Below the pieces are notes generated by a model that was not told the DNA's origin, searched no databases, and saw only the letters and a program-made list of their open reading frames with translations. Position numbers and translations under genes: made by a program. Source: Karalla daura (Eukaryota; Chordata; Actinopteri; Chaetodontiformes; Leiognathidae). From it: a stretch of DNA of 64,000 nt. Shown here one piece after another: positions 1 through 10,662 of this stretch; within the stretch, counting starts at the first letter, position 1; each line of letters begins with the position of its first letter. The stretch is from positions 6,446,433 to 6,510,432 of the forward strand of contig CM055200.1 in NCBI GenBank assembly GCA_029224185.1. The letters run 5' to 3'.

Positions 1-670
1 TTAATATATAATAGCCATTAAACAAGTTTTTACTCTGACAAGTTTGTTTCAAATTTCTTATAGCACTTAACAGCCGGGTCTCTCGTCTATCTATCATCTG
101 TCTCATCTATCTGGCAAAGTTTTATCACTTCTGCTGCAGTTTAATTGATGAACTATAATGTTTTCATCACAGTGTGACTGAAATACTTATGTAAGCACGT
201 TTTTTTTTCCTTTGGTGCGAGACCGTGCTTTCTCTGTGACCTTACGTTGAGTGCATGCTTCGAGGTAAAGTTCGGTCACAAACAAAATACCAGTCATGGT
301 TCAGGCTTTTATTCCCTACCAGCTGGTTGAGCAAGAATCCAGCCGTGATCTGCAGGCTTGACTTTGCTCTCACATCAAAAAACTGCTGCAGCCTTTACAG
401 AAACATCAATGACCAAAAGCAGAGATTTTCTACATGTATCTTTGTTCTTTACAGTAAGTTGTGAGTCAGCTTGAGAAAGTTTTTCTTTATTTTCACAAAA
501 TTATTACTACTGTCAACTTGTTTCCCAGGTAATGCACGTACAGAACGCTCCCACTGTGCTAATCCTTGTAATTGTCGTATTCACAGTGTTCTTGTTGGAT
601 CAGAGTTATTTGCCAGGAGAACACTATTTTTTTCTGCACCATAGAAGAAGCCACAATGACAATAGTCCTT

Positions 671-711
671 CTATTCTATTCTATTCTATTCTATTGTATT
701 TTATTCTATCA
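671..711. repeat. (CTATT)n pentanucleotide
   Basis: About five clean CTATT units, then degenerate ones, in the 5' flank. Confidence 0.85.
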
Positions 712-1987
712 GAACTTATGTATGTGGTTGTTGAGGAAATGTAAATTCTGGTGGATTCATGTTTTTCAGACGTTCAAAAGAAAAACAATATAGAAAAAAA
801 GCAACAAACAATGAGAGAGAGAGAGATAATCTCTACATCATAAACACATAAATAATAATATAATAATAATTTTATCTCTGCATCACTCATATATCAGATC
901 CACCTTTGCATCCAGTTCCATTATTTATCCATTTAGTCTGTTGCTTCTGTAAAGTCGTGTAATATTTCTAAAATGAAAGATTTGTCTTTATTTGCACAAA
1001 TTAGGATTTAGGATCTATCTCTCTCTTGATGTGAAATGAACTGACCCAGAACACATCTAAAGACAATCAGAGGTGACTTGGAACACTGTGGTGTAGCATA
1101 GCTCCTATACACAGAGCAGACAGGCGCCTGAAGCTTTCTTGTAGCTACTGTTCCTCAGCAGGGCTGGCTGCTTTATTACCACTAGGCTATGCTGTGCTCC
1201 CAGGCCACTGTGCACTCCAGCCTAAACTCACACCCATCCAGGAAAAGATGAGTCTTCACACCTCCTCTGCAGCCTTCCCTCACTCCTCCCCTCCTATCAC
1301 TCTGTTTTTACCCCCCCTCCCACCCCCCTGGTTTTATAGCCGGGCTCCAACACCCAGCTTTTTCCACTTGTTCTCTCCTCACCGTCATCCTTCATCTCTG
1401 TCTGCTCTGCCGCCGCTCTCCTTTTTTCTCACTTCTCCCTCCCTCTCTCCCTCTTTCTCTCCCTCCCTCTAAGGTGCTGATCAATTCACAGTCTCCCTGG
1501 GAGGTGTGAGAAACCCCCTCTCCTTCCCCCTCTCTCCCTCCCTCTATCCTCACCCATCCGCCCACTACAACCACCACCACCGCCACCCTTACTTACCCCC
1601 ACCCTGAACAGATACCCCTTCCCTCACCCAAATCCTTCACCCATGGATTTTTTTTTCTTTGGGGGTGGGGGTGGGGGATCTGTGCGATGATGATACATCT
1701 CCTTTTCTCCCCCTTCATCCTCCTCGCTCCACTCCATCCTCCCTCAGTAGAAGTGTCTGCAACACCATTAGCACACCTGAAATAATAGCAGCAGTGACAA
1801 ATGCTGCTGGAGGGAGAGACACTGAGAGAGAGAGAGAGTGCAAGAGAGAGAGAAAGAGGTAGATATCTATCTGTGCGGTTAATTCAGACTCAGCAGCCTT
1901 TCAAAGTAAAAACGGAGCTGCTGACCCAGTGGCCAGTGGCACAATGTGAAAATTGACTGGTAGCATTCAGCACAGCCATAATCACAG

Positions 1988-1990
<3 letters not shown>

Positions 1991-2018
<28 letters not shown>
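1991..2018. repeat. (TG)14 microsatellite
   Basis: Uninterrupted TG run; a shorter GT run follows at about 2063-2076. Confidence 0.9.
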
Positions 2019-2021
<3 letters not shown>

Positions 2022-3901
2022 ACATGCTTGTCCAGGGTTATAATCCTTTATATATATACATATGTGTGTGTGTGTGCATGTGCTTCCTTTATCACATACT
2101 TCTCACCGTATAGAAAAGCAGCTGGTCGCCACATATTTGCCTATAGGTGTGATGCGCTGGATGTCAGTGGGAACTGTCACATCCAGGCAGCTCTCATCTG
2201 CAATCGGGGCCTCCTCGGTTTGCAGCTCTTCATCGTGAGTCCACATGTTCACATTCATGCAACACCCACATACAGACTGTTGGGAGAGGAAACAGCAGCA
2301 GCAGCCGCGGCTTTCCTACTTTTAGGGCACGACACACAGATGGGGAGGAAAGATGTCAACATTTCTCTAATTAAATCTTTGTAATGTAGCTTAAAGTGTA
2401 CACGGATAGAATAAGAGTTTGCGACACAGTATGTCTTTATATCCTTGGCCATCTCCTTTTTATTCTTTGTATTTTTATTTTGGCAAAGCAGGGGAGGTCA
2501 TACAGACAAAAAAAACATGAGGCAAACAACAAATGAGGCAAACAACGAATTTAGAGGCTGAGTCAGCACTGTGGCGCTGAGCAATAAGTATACGAGAGAG
2601 AGTTTGGAGAGTTAGTCATTAGTTATAGATGTACTCTGCTGCTATTCCACTATACTATACATATAGATACACGATACAGTACTACTAAACATATAGATGC
2701 AAGTGTTTGTTTTACAGAAGTTTGCATCTAGAAGTGCATGTTGTTTGTTCATTATGTTTGTGACCTACCTCAGTCTCCTCATCCTTCATGTTGTTTAACA
2801 GAATGAGAGTCACGTTTACTGCTGAGCAGATACACAACGACAGTGACAAAGAAATAGTTTTGGGAGGAAATAAGAAAGGTTAATAGCATAAATTAGCAGC
2901 ACAGAACAACAATACAAATAACGTTAAAAATAGAGGTGTATGGAAAATAGTATAACAGTTTCAAACCAGAACAGATATAAATAGCCACTCTGTACATTTC
3001 CCCCAAAAAAGCAACAGACCAGGAGACAACTCACTGTGTTATAGATTTTATAAACATGTTAGAAGACGATAGAATAGAAGTAAACAGTTGCTTTCTTGAT
3101 GGGTTCAGACAGTTTATTCGGCACTGAGAGCAACAAGATGGAGGTGTATCCCAATAGTGAAACTTTACGGTGCATTTACATTTTTTTTATGTACTCTTCA
3201 TCTTAATCATTTGAGCAACGCTCTTTCTCCCCACCTCCTCCTGCTCTGCTGCCACATCCTGTAATTCCCAAAGGCTCCAGTAGAAGGCGCACATGATTAA
3301 GCATTAATGCGTGTGAGAGTAGCTCAGGATGGAGGGAGACCTGGGCCAGACTGCAGGATCCAGCACCAGTGGAAACTCCCAGAGGAAGGAGCTGCACTTG
3401 ATCAAAACTCTGCCTCATTTCATTGTTTGAAATGCACATCGCGATGCATTGCGCTACTGCAACTCCACTCAAAGTGGCCACGAAGCGGAGCATTTTCCAA
3501 GATGTTTTTTTTTGATCCACTTCTCTATAATTCCGTTCTCGAGATATTACAGCCTTCATTACTAGATTAAACACTCACGTAGCCCCATCCTGTTATAATA
3601 GGTCTAGACAAAGTGTGTGTTTAAACAGCACAACATTCACTAGATTTTCACAAATTGGTACAATCTGATTGGTGCACGACGGGCGTCTTTCTTACTGGAC
3701 TCTGGGTGTTTGCAGCTCCTGGTTCTAACTTCTAAAATACATCTGCGAGGCAACGGGAGCCGTTTACCTATGCCCCGTTTTCTCTCCTCTTCCTGAATAA
3801 TTTCAGACCTCGGCCTGATGGCTCCGAGCAGACTGTGATGTACTGCTCGTTTCATAGAATTAGAAAAGCTGCGAAAACTCTGCAGCAAGTCCGTCCGTCC
3901 A

Positions 3902-3949
3902 TGTGTGTGTCTGTGAGTATGAGTGTGTGTGTGTATTTGTGTGTGTGTA

Positions 3950-3980
<31 letters not shown>

Positions 3981-4095
3981 CGGTGGCCTTCTTTGCAGAT
4001 CCCAACACGCTTGAAGCGCAGACCTGCGGGGCTGCAAAAAGTTTGACCTCGGTTTGACTCCTCAGGCGGACACACACGCACACGCACACGCACAC

Positions 4096-4165
<70 letters not shown>
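3902..4165. repeat. GT array, 90-bp spacer, CA array (inverted arrangement)
   Basis: An interrupted GT array (about 3902-3980) is followed after about 90 bp by a CA array (4070-4165) on the same strand. The two are mutually complementary and could form a cruciform or RNA hairpin. Confidence 0.85.
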
Positions 4166-4167
<2 letters not shown>

Positions 4168-4849
4168 ATTTTCTTCTCATATATTTGTATATATTTTAAC
4201 TAAACAGTCAGTGCATTATTTATTGCACCATTACCCGAGCTAAAAAAAAAAAACAGGTAAAAGAACCACATGTGACAGCCCGACGCGCACAAAGCTCAGA
4301 TCTCGAATTTCGGCGTCTTTTTAACGGCGGCTGCGAGAACTCCCTTAATTTTCTAACAGCTCCATTTGTTTCCCTGCGCTCCCCAACCTGCTGTCCGTGT
4401 ACGTCCAGCCGTTTGAGAGTAATACCTGCTGATTTTATTGCTTTAAAGCGGATTAAACAGAAATGACGGGTCTCTGCCCCCCCTCCCTTGCTTGCTTTCC
4501 TTCCTTGACCCTCACCAAAGAGGAGAGAAAGTGCAGCCCCCACTTTGCTTTTATAGACTCTAATTGAAGCAACTTAATTGCTTTATAATGCCGGTGTAGT
4601 TATTTTACAGTCTTTCATGTTAATTTAGCTTTGCTTTCTCTTTCTCAATGACCCTCTAAAATTTACTGTGCCGTGTGGCTCAGGGGTAGAGGGGGGCTGC
4701 TTTATAATCCTGTTTGCGTTCCACAAAAATCCACAAATTTTGCCGAAAGTGGATCCTCCTTTAATCAAAATATAGCTTGCAGAAAATACCGCCTTTAAAT
4801 TCTTTAATATGCCGCAGAGAAAGTGAGCAGGAGGGCTTCTACTCACCCA

Positions 4850-5200
4850 TAAGTCACTGAATGAACGCACCAGACGCTGTTTCATCTCGGGTTTTCTGTG
4901 CGTAAAAGTCCGTGCGTCGGTGCGTCCTGCGCGGCTCCATCCTCTGCGCAGCCCGGAGCGTCTCTCTGGGGCCGGACAGCAGGGGAGGCTTTAATCCACT
5001 CTTTTCACGCGTGCAAAAATTTGTCCCATCGGATTTTTTTTGTGTGTTTTGCAACCCCGGAGAACACCGCGGAGCGTGTGGAAGCCGCGCTGTCTTGTCC
5101 TGACACCGTTTTCTCGGCACCGGGGGCGGATGATCGATGGGTTTACACGCAGCAAAGACGGTGGAAAAGGGGGGAAAAGAGCCCCTTCAAACAGGCTGTC
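4850..5200. promoter_or_regulatory. CpG-rich patch upstream of meis1
   Basis: Many CpG dinucleotides lie close together (for example around 4905-4975 and 5060-5150) in an otherwise AT-leaning flank. This is compatible with a small CpG island, a distal promoter or an antisense transcript start. No TATA box or exon is evident. Conservation and methylation data would be needed to say more. Confidence 0.35.
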
Positions 5201-5459
5201 ACCGACCACTAACCCTCATGAGTTTAATAATAAGGCACACGCTCCCTCTGCTAGTGTGTGCTGTGCTGGGGAATAAATAAAAAGTTGGAAAACAAGCAGG
5301 AAAGTGAACAAAAAATGATCTCAAAGTAATGCCATTCATGCAACTTATCATATTTTATATTACCTCACATGCCAGGAAATATATCCTGAATATTTCATAC
5401 AGATTTGGAGATAGTTAAACTTCTTAATTAAAGAATACCTCAATACACTAAATTAAACA

Positions 5460-5720
5460 AGATTTACGCACGTTTCCATCCGGACGAGGAATCAAATATA
5501 ATAAGATAACGCTGTAAATCCAAACTGTTGTCAATTTACAGCCACGCATTACTCCAGTCATTACTTTTCTGAAAATTACATCCAGAATCCCAAGTTCTGC
5601 CATAAATTAAAGCTCATCAATATTTGACCAAACTTTTACAGTCTCTCCGCACAGCAACAGCAAGTCATTATAGATAGTATTATCATATTATCAAGAGAAA
5701 GAGAGGGAACAAAAGTGGAA
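5460..5720. promoter_or_regulatory. Candidate conserved noncoding element, upstream
   Basis: An AT-rich block of unique sequence free of simple repeats, 3.2-3.5 kb before the ATG. It carries features typical of developmental enhancers, such as TTGTCAATTTACAG at about 5530 and a CATCAATATT motif near 5616. The call rests on texture and motif content only. Confidence 0.3.
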
Positions 5721-5924
5721 TCTAAAAACTTCTCTGGGAGGAGGAAGAGGAGAAAGCTGTGTTGGATGGAGATAGAGCTGAGTGCTTGGTTTTTTGGTGA
5801 AGTTTGGGCAACGTGTGAAAGGATTAAGTCAGAGGTGCGAGGACTCCAGTGTGTGTGGTTGTCTGTGTGACAGAGAGACAGAGAGAGAGAGAGCGGGAGA
5901 GAGACATATAGGTGTACCGGTCAA

Positions 5925-6160
5925 ATATTCTGCCGTCTTTGCTGGATTTACAGCCTGAAGTGTGTGTTTTTTACTCCTTTCACGGACGCTGTTTTTGTTG
6001 TGCGCCCCTTCTCCAATGTGGCCTAAAACCCCTCATCAATCAGCCCCCGGATCGATCATGCTCTGAGCCAATAGGGGGCTCTCATGGCGGAGCCTCGCTG
6101 CGATTGGCCAGTCCGGGCAGACTGGAGCGACCCATTCCGCTCTGCTGTGGGGGTGGTGGA
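5925..6160. promoter_or_regulatory. Promoter-like block with two CCAAT boxes and a PBX/HOX-like site
   Basis: Contains TCATCAATCA (reverse complement TGATTGATGA, PBX/HOX-like) at 6033-6042, overlapping ATCGATCAT at about 6051-6059, CCAAT at 6068-6072 and an inverted CCAAT (ATTGG) at 6103-6107, in GC-rich unique DNA flanked by GA repeats. Paired CCAAT boxes about 35 bp apart suggest an NF-Y-dependent promoter or enhancer about 2.8 kb before the meis1 start. Confidence 0.45.
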
Positions 6161-6444
6161 GAGAGAGAGAGGGAGCGAGAGAGAGAGCACTCACGCTTTA
6201 TGTGTGTTATTTACACACACTGTAACACACTACTGTAACGTTTTAATGACCTGTGCCAGGATCCAGAGCCACAGTATGTGTTGATGTGCAAACCGATGAA
6301 GCTGCTTTTGCGATGCAAAGCTTTAATTTTAATAGAAAACAGAACTCAGAAAAGAACTTGAGGAAAGTTTTTGCTGTTTTTTTTTTTTTTTACAACTTCC
6401 CTGTATTCTTTTATTAAAATTTACATACTCCCATGCAAATGTTA

Positions 6445-7300
6445 GGGGAAATAGGCTGCACATAAACTAGACTAATATCCAAGTAACATCCATTAACATC
6501 CAGACCTGCAAAAGAAAAAAAAAACCCTGCAAGACTGGGTGTTTGCTCTGCAGACATTTTGTTGACTCCCAGACGCTGAACATAACTGTGAACATTACAT
6601 TTCACATTTAGCAGTCACTTTCATCTGAGGTGACTAGCATAGCACTCAAGCTACATTACAAAAGAGACCAAAACACAACCATAAATACTGCTCCACACTC
6701 ATCATGTCGGTGCAGCAGTGTAAAAAAACAGTTCATTCTTCCTTTTCATGTTGCTAACTAGTGTATAAACAACATGAAAAGGAGGAATGATACTGCTTTT
6801 AGAGCTATAGCACAGCACAGAAGCTCCTATTTCATATTTTCTATAATAGCCTGATAGCTTGCACATAAGGAGGCTTGAAAACCTGTAGGACTGGATGCTT
6901 GCTCTGCGGACATTTTGTTGACTCCCAGAAGTTGAACCTGACTGCGAAACTACTACAGTGAACAATGCATATTACACCACAACTGACACATTCAGCCAAA
7001 ACGACCAGAAGGAAACACATTCAAGCTACATCACAAAGAGACCACAGTTTAGCAACACATGTTGCTCTACACTCTTCAGACTGCCATCGTAAATTTTAAA
7101 TTCTATACAAAAAGAGATAACAATAGGAGACTGAAGCTGGATTAGCTGCTTTTAGACCTAAACTGAGAATATTTCTCATTTCCACTAATAGCCTAATAGC
7201 CTGTACACAAGCAGACTGAAAACCTGCAAGACTGCATGTTTGGCTTGACATTAAGCTGACTCCTAGAAGCTGAAGCTGACATACTACTTTGTGAAGCTAC
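6445..7300. repeat. Degenerate tandem repeat, about 3 copies of a ~350-400 bp unit
   Basis: A landmark resembling GACATTTTGTTGACTCCCAG occurs at about 6551 and 6908 and, diverged, at about 7250 (GACATTAAGCTGACTCC). The flanking text recurs in the same order: an AATAGCCT...GCACATAA segment, then CTGCAAGACTG, then the landmark, then TTCAAGCTACAT-ACAAA-GAGACCA. Unit spacing is roughly 350-400 bp. Copies are clearly diverged, so this is an old local amplification. It may derive from a transposon or satellite. No coding capacity was seen. Confidence 0.75.
6733..6790. repeat. Inverted repeat: 21-bp arms, one mismatch, 16-nt loop
   Basis: The left arm 6733-6753 and right arm 6770-6790 are reverse complements at 20 of 21 positions (core CCTTTTCATGTTG / CAACATGAAAAGG). 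With small bulges the pairing can be extended outward to about 32 bp per arm. It lies inside the tandem-repeat block. It could be a palindromic mobile-element remnant or a pre-miRNA-like hairpin. Confidence 0.8.
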
Positions 7301-7585
7301 ATGTAAATCCATGCCATGTGGTAAAAGAAAAAGGAGATTAGTCCATTCTAACACAGCTGCAGACCTACATCATAGATAGATAGAATAGTAAAGAATATCC
7401 TTGAGGGTTAGCAAGTACTCATTGCAGGAGTGCAAAATACGACTGGTGCAATAAAGTTCCAGACTATAGTATGTGAAAGAGACAACAACAGTTGTGAGAG
7501 TACAAAGATGTTGGTGAGGGCTATGATATTTATTATATATATTATTCCCACTACAGGGAATTCACTGTTATAGCCACTAAGTGGA

Positions 7586-7605
7586 CTAGTCTAATTTTAG
7601 ACTAG
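7586..7605. repeat. 20-bp palindrome (9-bp arms, 2-nt centre)
   Basis: CTAGTCTAA, TT, TTAGACTAG: perfect 9-bp arms. It sits in AT-rich upstream DNA with further TAGAC repeats nearby (7610, 7660, 7680). Function unknown. Confidence 0.7.
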
Positions 7606-8177
7606 ATTTTAGACATATATCATGCTTTCGGTGACAAATAAGAGGGTTTTGGGATAAATTCTAGACTCCTGACAAACTTTAGACCTATGTTATGTTTTGG
7701 TGCCACATTGGATATTATAACAGTGTTTCTGGCCCAAACTATTTTAGCTCTGTACGACTAGAGAATCACAGTTTTACTAGATTTTTTAATGTCAAACCTA
7801 CAACATGTGTTTGGTTCCAAAACAGTAAACAATAAGATTAAATCCAGTCCAAACTCCTACTCCAGTCCATACTATACCTGTCCACTCCCTCCCACCCCCA
7901 CGCAACACACACACACTCACCCCAAAAGTTGAAAGATGTCTTAAATAACGTGTTAATAAAGTGTTTACAATCGGAGACGTGCGTGACACCGGGGGGATGC
8001 AGCGGTCCTCCCTCTCCCTCCCACCCCCCTCCTCTCCGCACCACTTGCTGCAGCCCGGCTCGTTGTGTAAGAAGCGACCTGTTATGGCCACCACTACTTC
8101 CGGGTTTCAGCAGTCTGGTCCAGATCCTCCTCCGCTCCTCCTCAGCTCAACACACACATCCATTGTGCGCAAACGGG

Positions 8178-8275
8178 GCAGGCAGGCGGGCAGGCAGGCA
8201 GGCAGGCGCACACACACACACATACACACACACTGACAGACTCGCACACACATGCACACACACACACGCACATGC
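8178..8275. repeat. (CAGG)n-like tetranucleotide followed by CA array
   Basis: A GCAGGCAGGCGGGCAGG-type run (8178-8207) passes directly into an interrupted CA array to about 8275, close upstream of the presumptive meis1 leader. Length variation here could alter promoter spacing. Confidence 0.85.
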
Positions 8276-8299
8276 AGCATCGATCGTGGCTCCTTTAAG

Positions 8300-8913
8300 A
8301 AAAGCCTAAGCCAGAATTATCACCCCACCTCCTCTTGATCTCCTTCTTCTAGACGCTTTTGCATAAGAAAATCAAGCCGGGAGCCGAGAGTGATCAAAGA
8401 AAAGCAGAGGAGAAGCTGCTTCATTTTTTAAACCAGTGATTGTGACCATTAAGGCTTCGCCGGTGCGAACCCCGTGGAGACGCGCATCGGACCATCATTC
8501 ATCCGGCACTTTTTATTCTGACAAGACGCCCTTTTGTGACTGACAGGCGAGAGAAAGCCATGAGACTCTGCAGTTTGCTCTGAGAGGGGGCTATTTTATT
8601 TTATCCCCATCCTGGTTTCTTCCTCGTCTTCTTCTTCCGTTTTTTTTATATTTTCTGAGGGGGGAAAACAAGGGAGCCCCCCTTTCCGAGGATAGCCGAG
8701 GAGCGAGTCGCCGCGCCCGGGGCTGAAAGTTGCGCAGAAAGCGGCGGAGGAGCTGGCTCCCTCCGTGCAAGGACCACAGATTTCGGGATTTCGGGAGCTG
8801 AAACATCTTCTTCTTTCGGATTTTCTTCCCCCACTTTTTCGTCTCCACCCTGGCCTCAGAGGGGATTTATCTAAACTGAAAGGACCAGGACCAGGGAGTC
8901 ACCAGGAGGTGTT
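8300..8913 (+). promoter_or_regulatory. meis1: meis1 presumptive 5' UTR / proximal promoter, CpG-rich
   Basis: This stretch lies directly upstream of the meis1 ATG and is richer in CpG than the surrounding introns, notably at 8455-8510 and 8690-8770. It is followed by more CpG-rich DNA in early intron 1. No ATG occurs between the upstream ORF at 8560 and the real start at 8914, and no in-frame ATG lies just upstream, which supports the chosen start. A TGACAGG motif (a MEIS consensus) is at 8541-8547, and a TATA-like run is at about 8645-8652. The transcription start cannot be placed from sequence alone, so the boundary between promoter and UTR is inferred. Confidence 0.6.
8560..8583 (+). CDS. 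Upstream ORF in meis1 leader (7 codons)
   Basis: An ATG in fair context (G at -3, A at +4) opens a frame reading MRLCSLL and then stops at TGA, 330 nt before the meis1 start. It is the last ATG before the main one, so ribosomes could reinitiate downstream. Whether it lies inside the mature leader depends on the unknown transcription start. Its small size means it may be chance. Conservation in other fish would be the test. Confidence 0.35.
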   Translation: MRLCSLL

Positions 8914-8925
8914 ATGGCGCAACGG
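8914..8925 (+). CDS. meis1: meis1 coding exon 1 (MAQR)
   Basis: Only four codons, ATG GCG CAA CGG, are followed directly by a strong donor (gtacgt). MAQR followed by Y-E/D-D/E-L-P-H-Y is the invariant start of vertebrate MEIS1 and MEIS2, and exon 2 supplies the tyrosine, so the join is secure despite the tiny size. The ATG has G at -3 and G at +4, an adequate Kozak context. The exon ends in phase 0. It is too short for any ORF finder and is found only by homology and splice logic. Confidence 0.93.
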
Positions 8926-9039
8926 GTACGTAGGGCAAAATCCCCCCCTTCCTCCCTCCGTCCCTCCGTCCGTCCAAAAAAACAAAGTTTGTCCACTAAC
9001 TCTGCTGTGCTTCAATGCAACCCCGCGCTGTAACGTGGC

Positions 9040-9105
9040 TCAGTGACACACACACTCATACACACATACACTCTCTCTCTCACACACACACGCACGCACA
9101 GACGC
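9040..9105. repeat. CA/CT compound microsatellite, intron 1
   Basis: Interrupted CA runs around a CT core, about 115-180 nt after the exon 1 donor. Confidence 0.85.
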
Positions 9106-10291
9106 AAACAGGGACTCCAAACTTTCTCCGGACGCACGGGGAAGACGCGGAGTTTTTGCGGGGTTTATTTTGCCCTTTTTTGGCACCGTGTTTTACGCGC
9201 AGGAGAAGAAGCGTGATCCCACACACTCGCATCGGCCAGATGAGTTATGACAGGGGGTAGTAGGGGGAGGAAGTAAGGGGAGGACTGGAGGCAAAACAAA
9301 TCTCTTTTCTTTCTCGGGCTGCAGCAAATAAAGTCTAAAAAATCCCGGCTCTGCACCCCTTCCCTCTCCCCCCAAAAGCCGTGAAATGTTACCGGATAAC
9401 ACACAGCGAGCGCCGGTTTCATTCACGCAGTCCGGGACTCGCTCCGGTGTCGTCCCAGTCCCTCGCACCACGCTGCCCGGGCTTTGCACCTCTCTGCCTC
9501 TGCAGACTCCAGTGATAACGCTTTTCACTCCTTTTCCCACTTCCACACGGCACAATCAATAATTCAAGCCTCCCTATTTCCACCTCTAAATCTGCGTTAT
9601 ATCCCCAAAAAGCAAACCTCGGACACAGATTTAGCATTTTTCTATGCGCAGTTAATGAATTTGTGCAGACAAACCCACCGTGCTTCAATATTTAAGTCCA
9701 AAAGTGGCACGTGGGGAAAAGTTTGAGCATGCAACTGCACAAAAAGCATCGTCTGGTTTAGCTGTATTTGTTGCAGGACGTTTCACACTAATTGTGACTC
9801 GTTCAAAGGAGAGAAAACGTTGCAAGACATTTGCTGTCGTGCAAACGGATGCTGCAGAAAAACTCACTTTTACAGTATTTTTTTGAACACATGGGAATAA
9901 TACAATTAAATTTATTCATGTCTGAGATAGCTGTGAAACAAGAGCAAGAAGAGCAAAAACTAGTTTTCACTTCTGAATAAAAACTGCATTTTCCCCCTTT
10001 GTAAGCAACACCCTGCTTTAACAACTCCATAACACTATTTCTCTTTAAACAGAAGAGAAAAATATGCAAATCATTTTTTTTGCATGTGTTACGTGTGTCA
10101 GTATTGTAAAAGAAGCTGACAAAAAAGACATTTATTCAATGGATTAATTGGAAGTTTTTTGCTCTGTTTGCACATTTTAAAACTTCTACTGCACTTTTAG
10201 ATCCTACAGAGTTAATAAAAAAATTAATAAAAAGTTGCACTCATTTTGTCATGCGTGTGTGTTCACTGTGTGGTATGTGTGTCCCATGCAG

Positions 10292-10512
10292 TACGAAGAC
10301 TTGCCCCACTACGGGATGGACGGGGTGGGCATCCCCACCACCATGTACGGAGACCCGCACGGAGCCCGCTCCATGCAGGCGGTGCACCTCAACCACGGGC
10401 CCCAGCTGCACTCCCACCAGTACCCGCACACGGCCCACACCAACACCATGCCGCCCAGCATGGGCTCCTCCGTCAACGATGCCCTCAAGAGAGATAAGGA
10501 CGCGATATACGG
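10292..10512 (+). CDS. meis1: meis1 coding exon 2 (N-terminal region)
   Basis: 221 nt encode residues 5-78, starting YEDLPHYGMDGVG and ending NDALKRDKDAIYG, the variable N-terminal segment before the PBX-binding region. Recognisable MEIS1 elements are MYGDPH, ARSMQ, HLNHG, LHSHQYPHTAHTN, SMGSSVNDALKRDKDAIYG. The exon ends in phase 2 (GG) before a gtgagt donor. It is GC-rich with many CpGs. Compared with the usual MEIS1 pattern as I recall it, it seems one glycine short in HYG-MDG and one histidine short in VH-LNHG, and has GARSMQAV where AARSMQPV is common. These look like modest paralogue-type changes. The acceptor (cccatgcag) has a poor, TG-rich tract. Confidence 0.97.
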
Positions 10513-10618
10513 GTGAGTGGGTGCCCCGTGGTTGGTACCCCTGGAGTGTCTCGGGGTGCAGGGACTGAGGGTGCAAAATGGTGCAAAGTTGTGCAAAGAA
10601 AGGTGGCTGCGCCTCTCT

Positions 10619-10626
10619 ATGTGTGC

Positions 10627-10659
<33 letters not shown>

Positions 10660-10662
10660 CGC
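10619..10662. repeat. GT microsatellite, intron 2
   Basis: TGTGTGCG then a clean GT run, about 110 nt after exon 2. Confidence 0.85.

Larger units (their letters stand above)
1..5450. other. 5' flank of meis1, no gene seen
   Basis: No convincing coding exon or RNA gene on either strand. Contents: a short (CTATT)n run at 671-711, a C/T-rich stretch at about 1255-1640, a G-run cluster at 1660-1676, GT arrays near 2.0 kb and 3.9 kb, a long CA array at 4.07-4.17 kb, and a CpG-bearing patch at about 4850-5200 that might be a small CpG island. A 16-bp unit beginning ATGAGGCAAACAAC is duplicated in tandem at 2517-2548. Confidence 0.7.

Noticed and set aside
1661..1676. GGGGGTGGGGGTGGGGG as a regulatory G-quadruplex
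   Set aside because: Possible in principle, but such G-runs are common in this low-complexity flank and nothing ties it to a promoter.
3203..3574. 123-aa minus-strand frame and its 87-aa plus-strand shadow
   Set aside because: No recognisable domain, no splice or promoter context; likely chance.
3640..4165. Long minus-strand frames rich in Cys-Val and His-Thr (up to 173 aa)
   Set aside because: They are translations of GT/CA microsatellites; same for frames at 22.6-23.0, 24.9-25.3, 37.6-37.9, 41.5-41.9 and 62.4-62.8 kb.
8765..9046. 93-aa frame overlapping the meis1 leader and exon 1
   Set aside because: It runs through the donor of exon 1 and into a CA array, and is in a different frame from MAQR.
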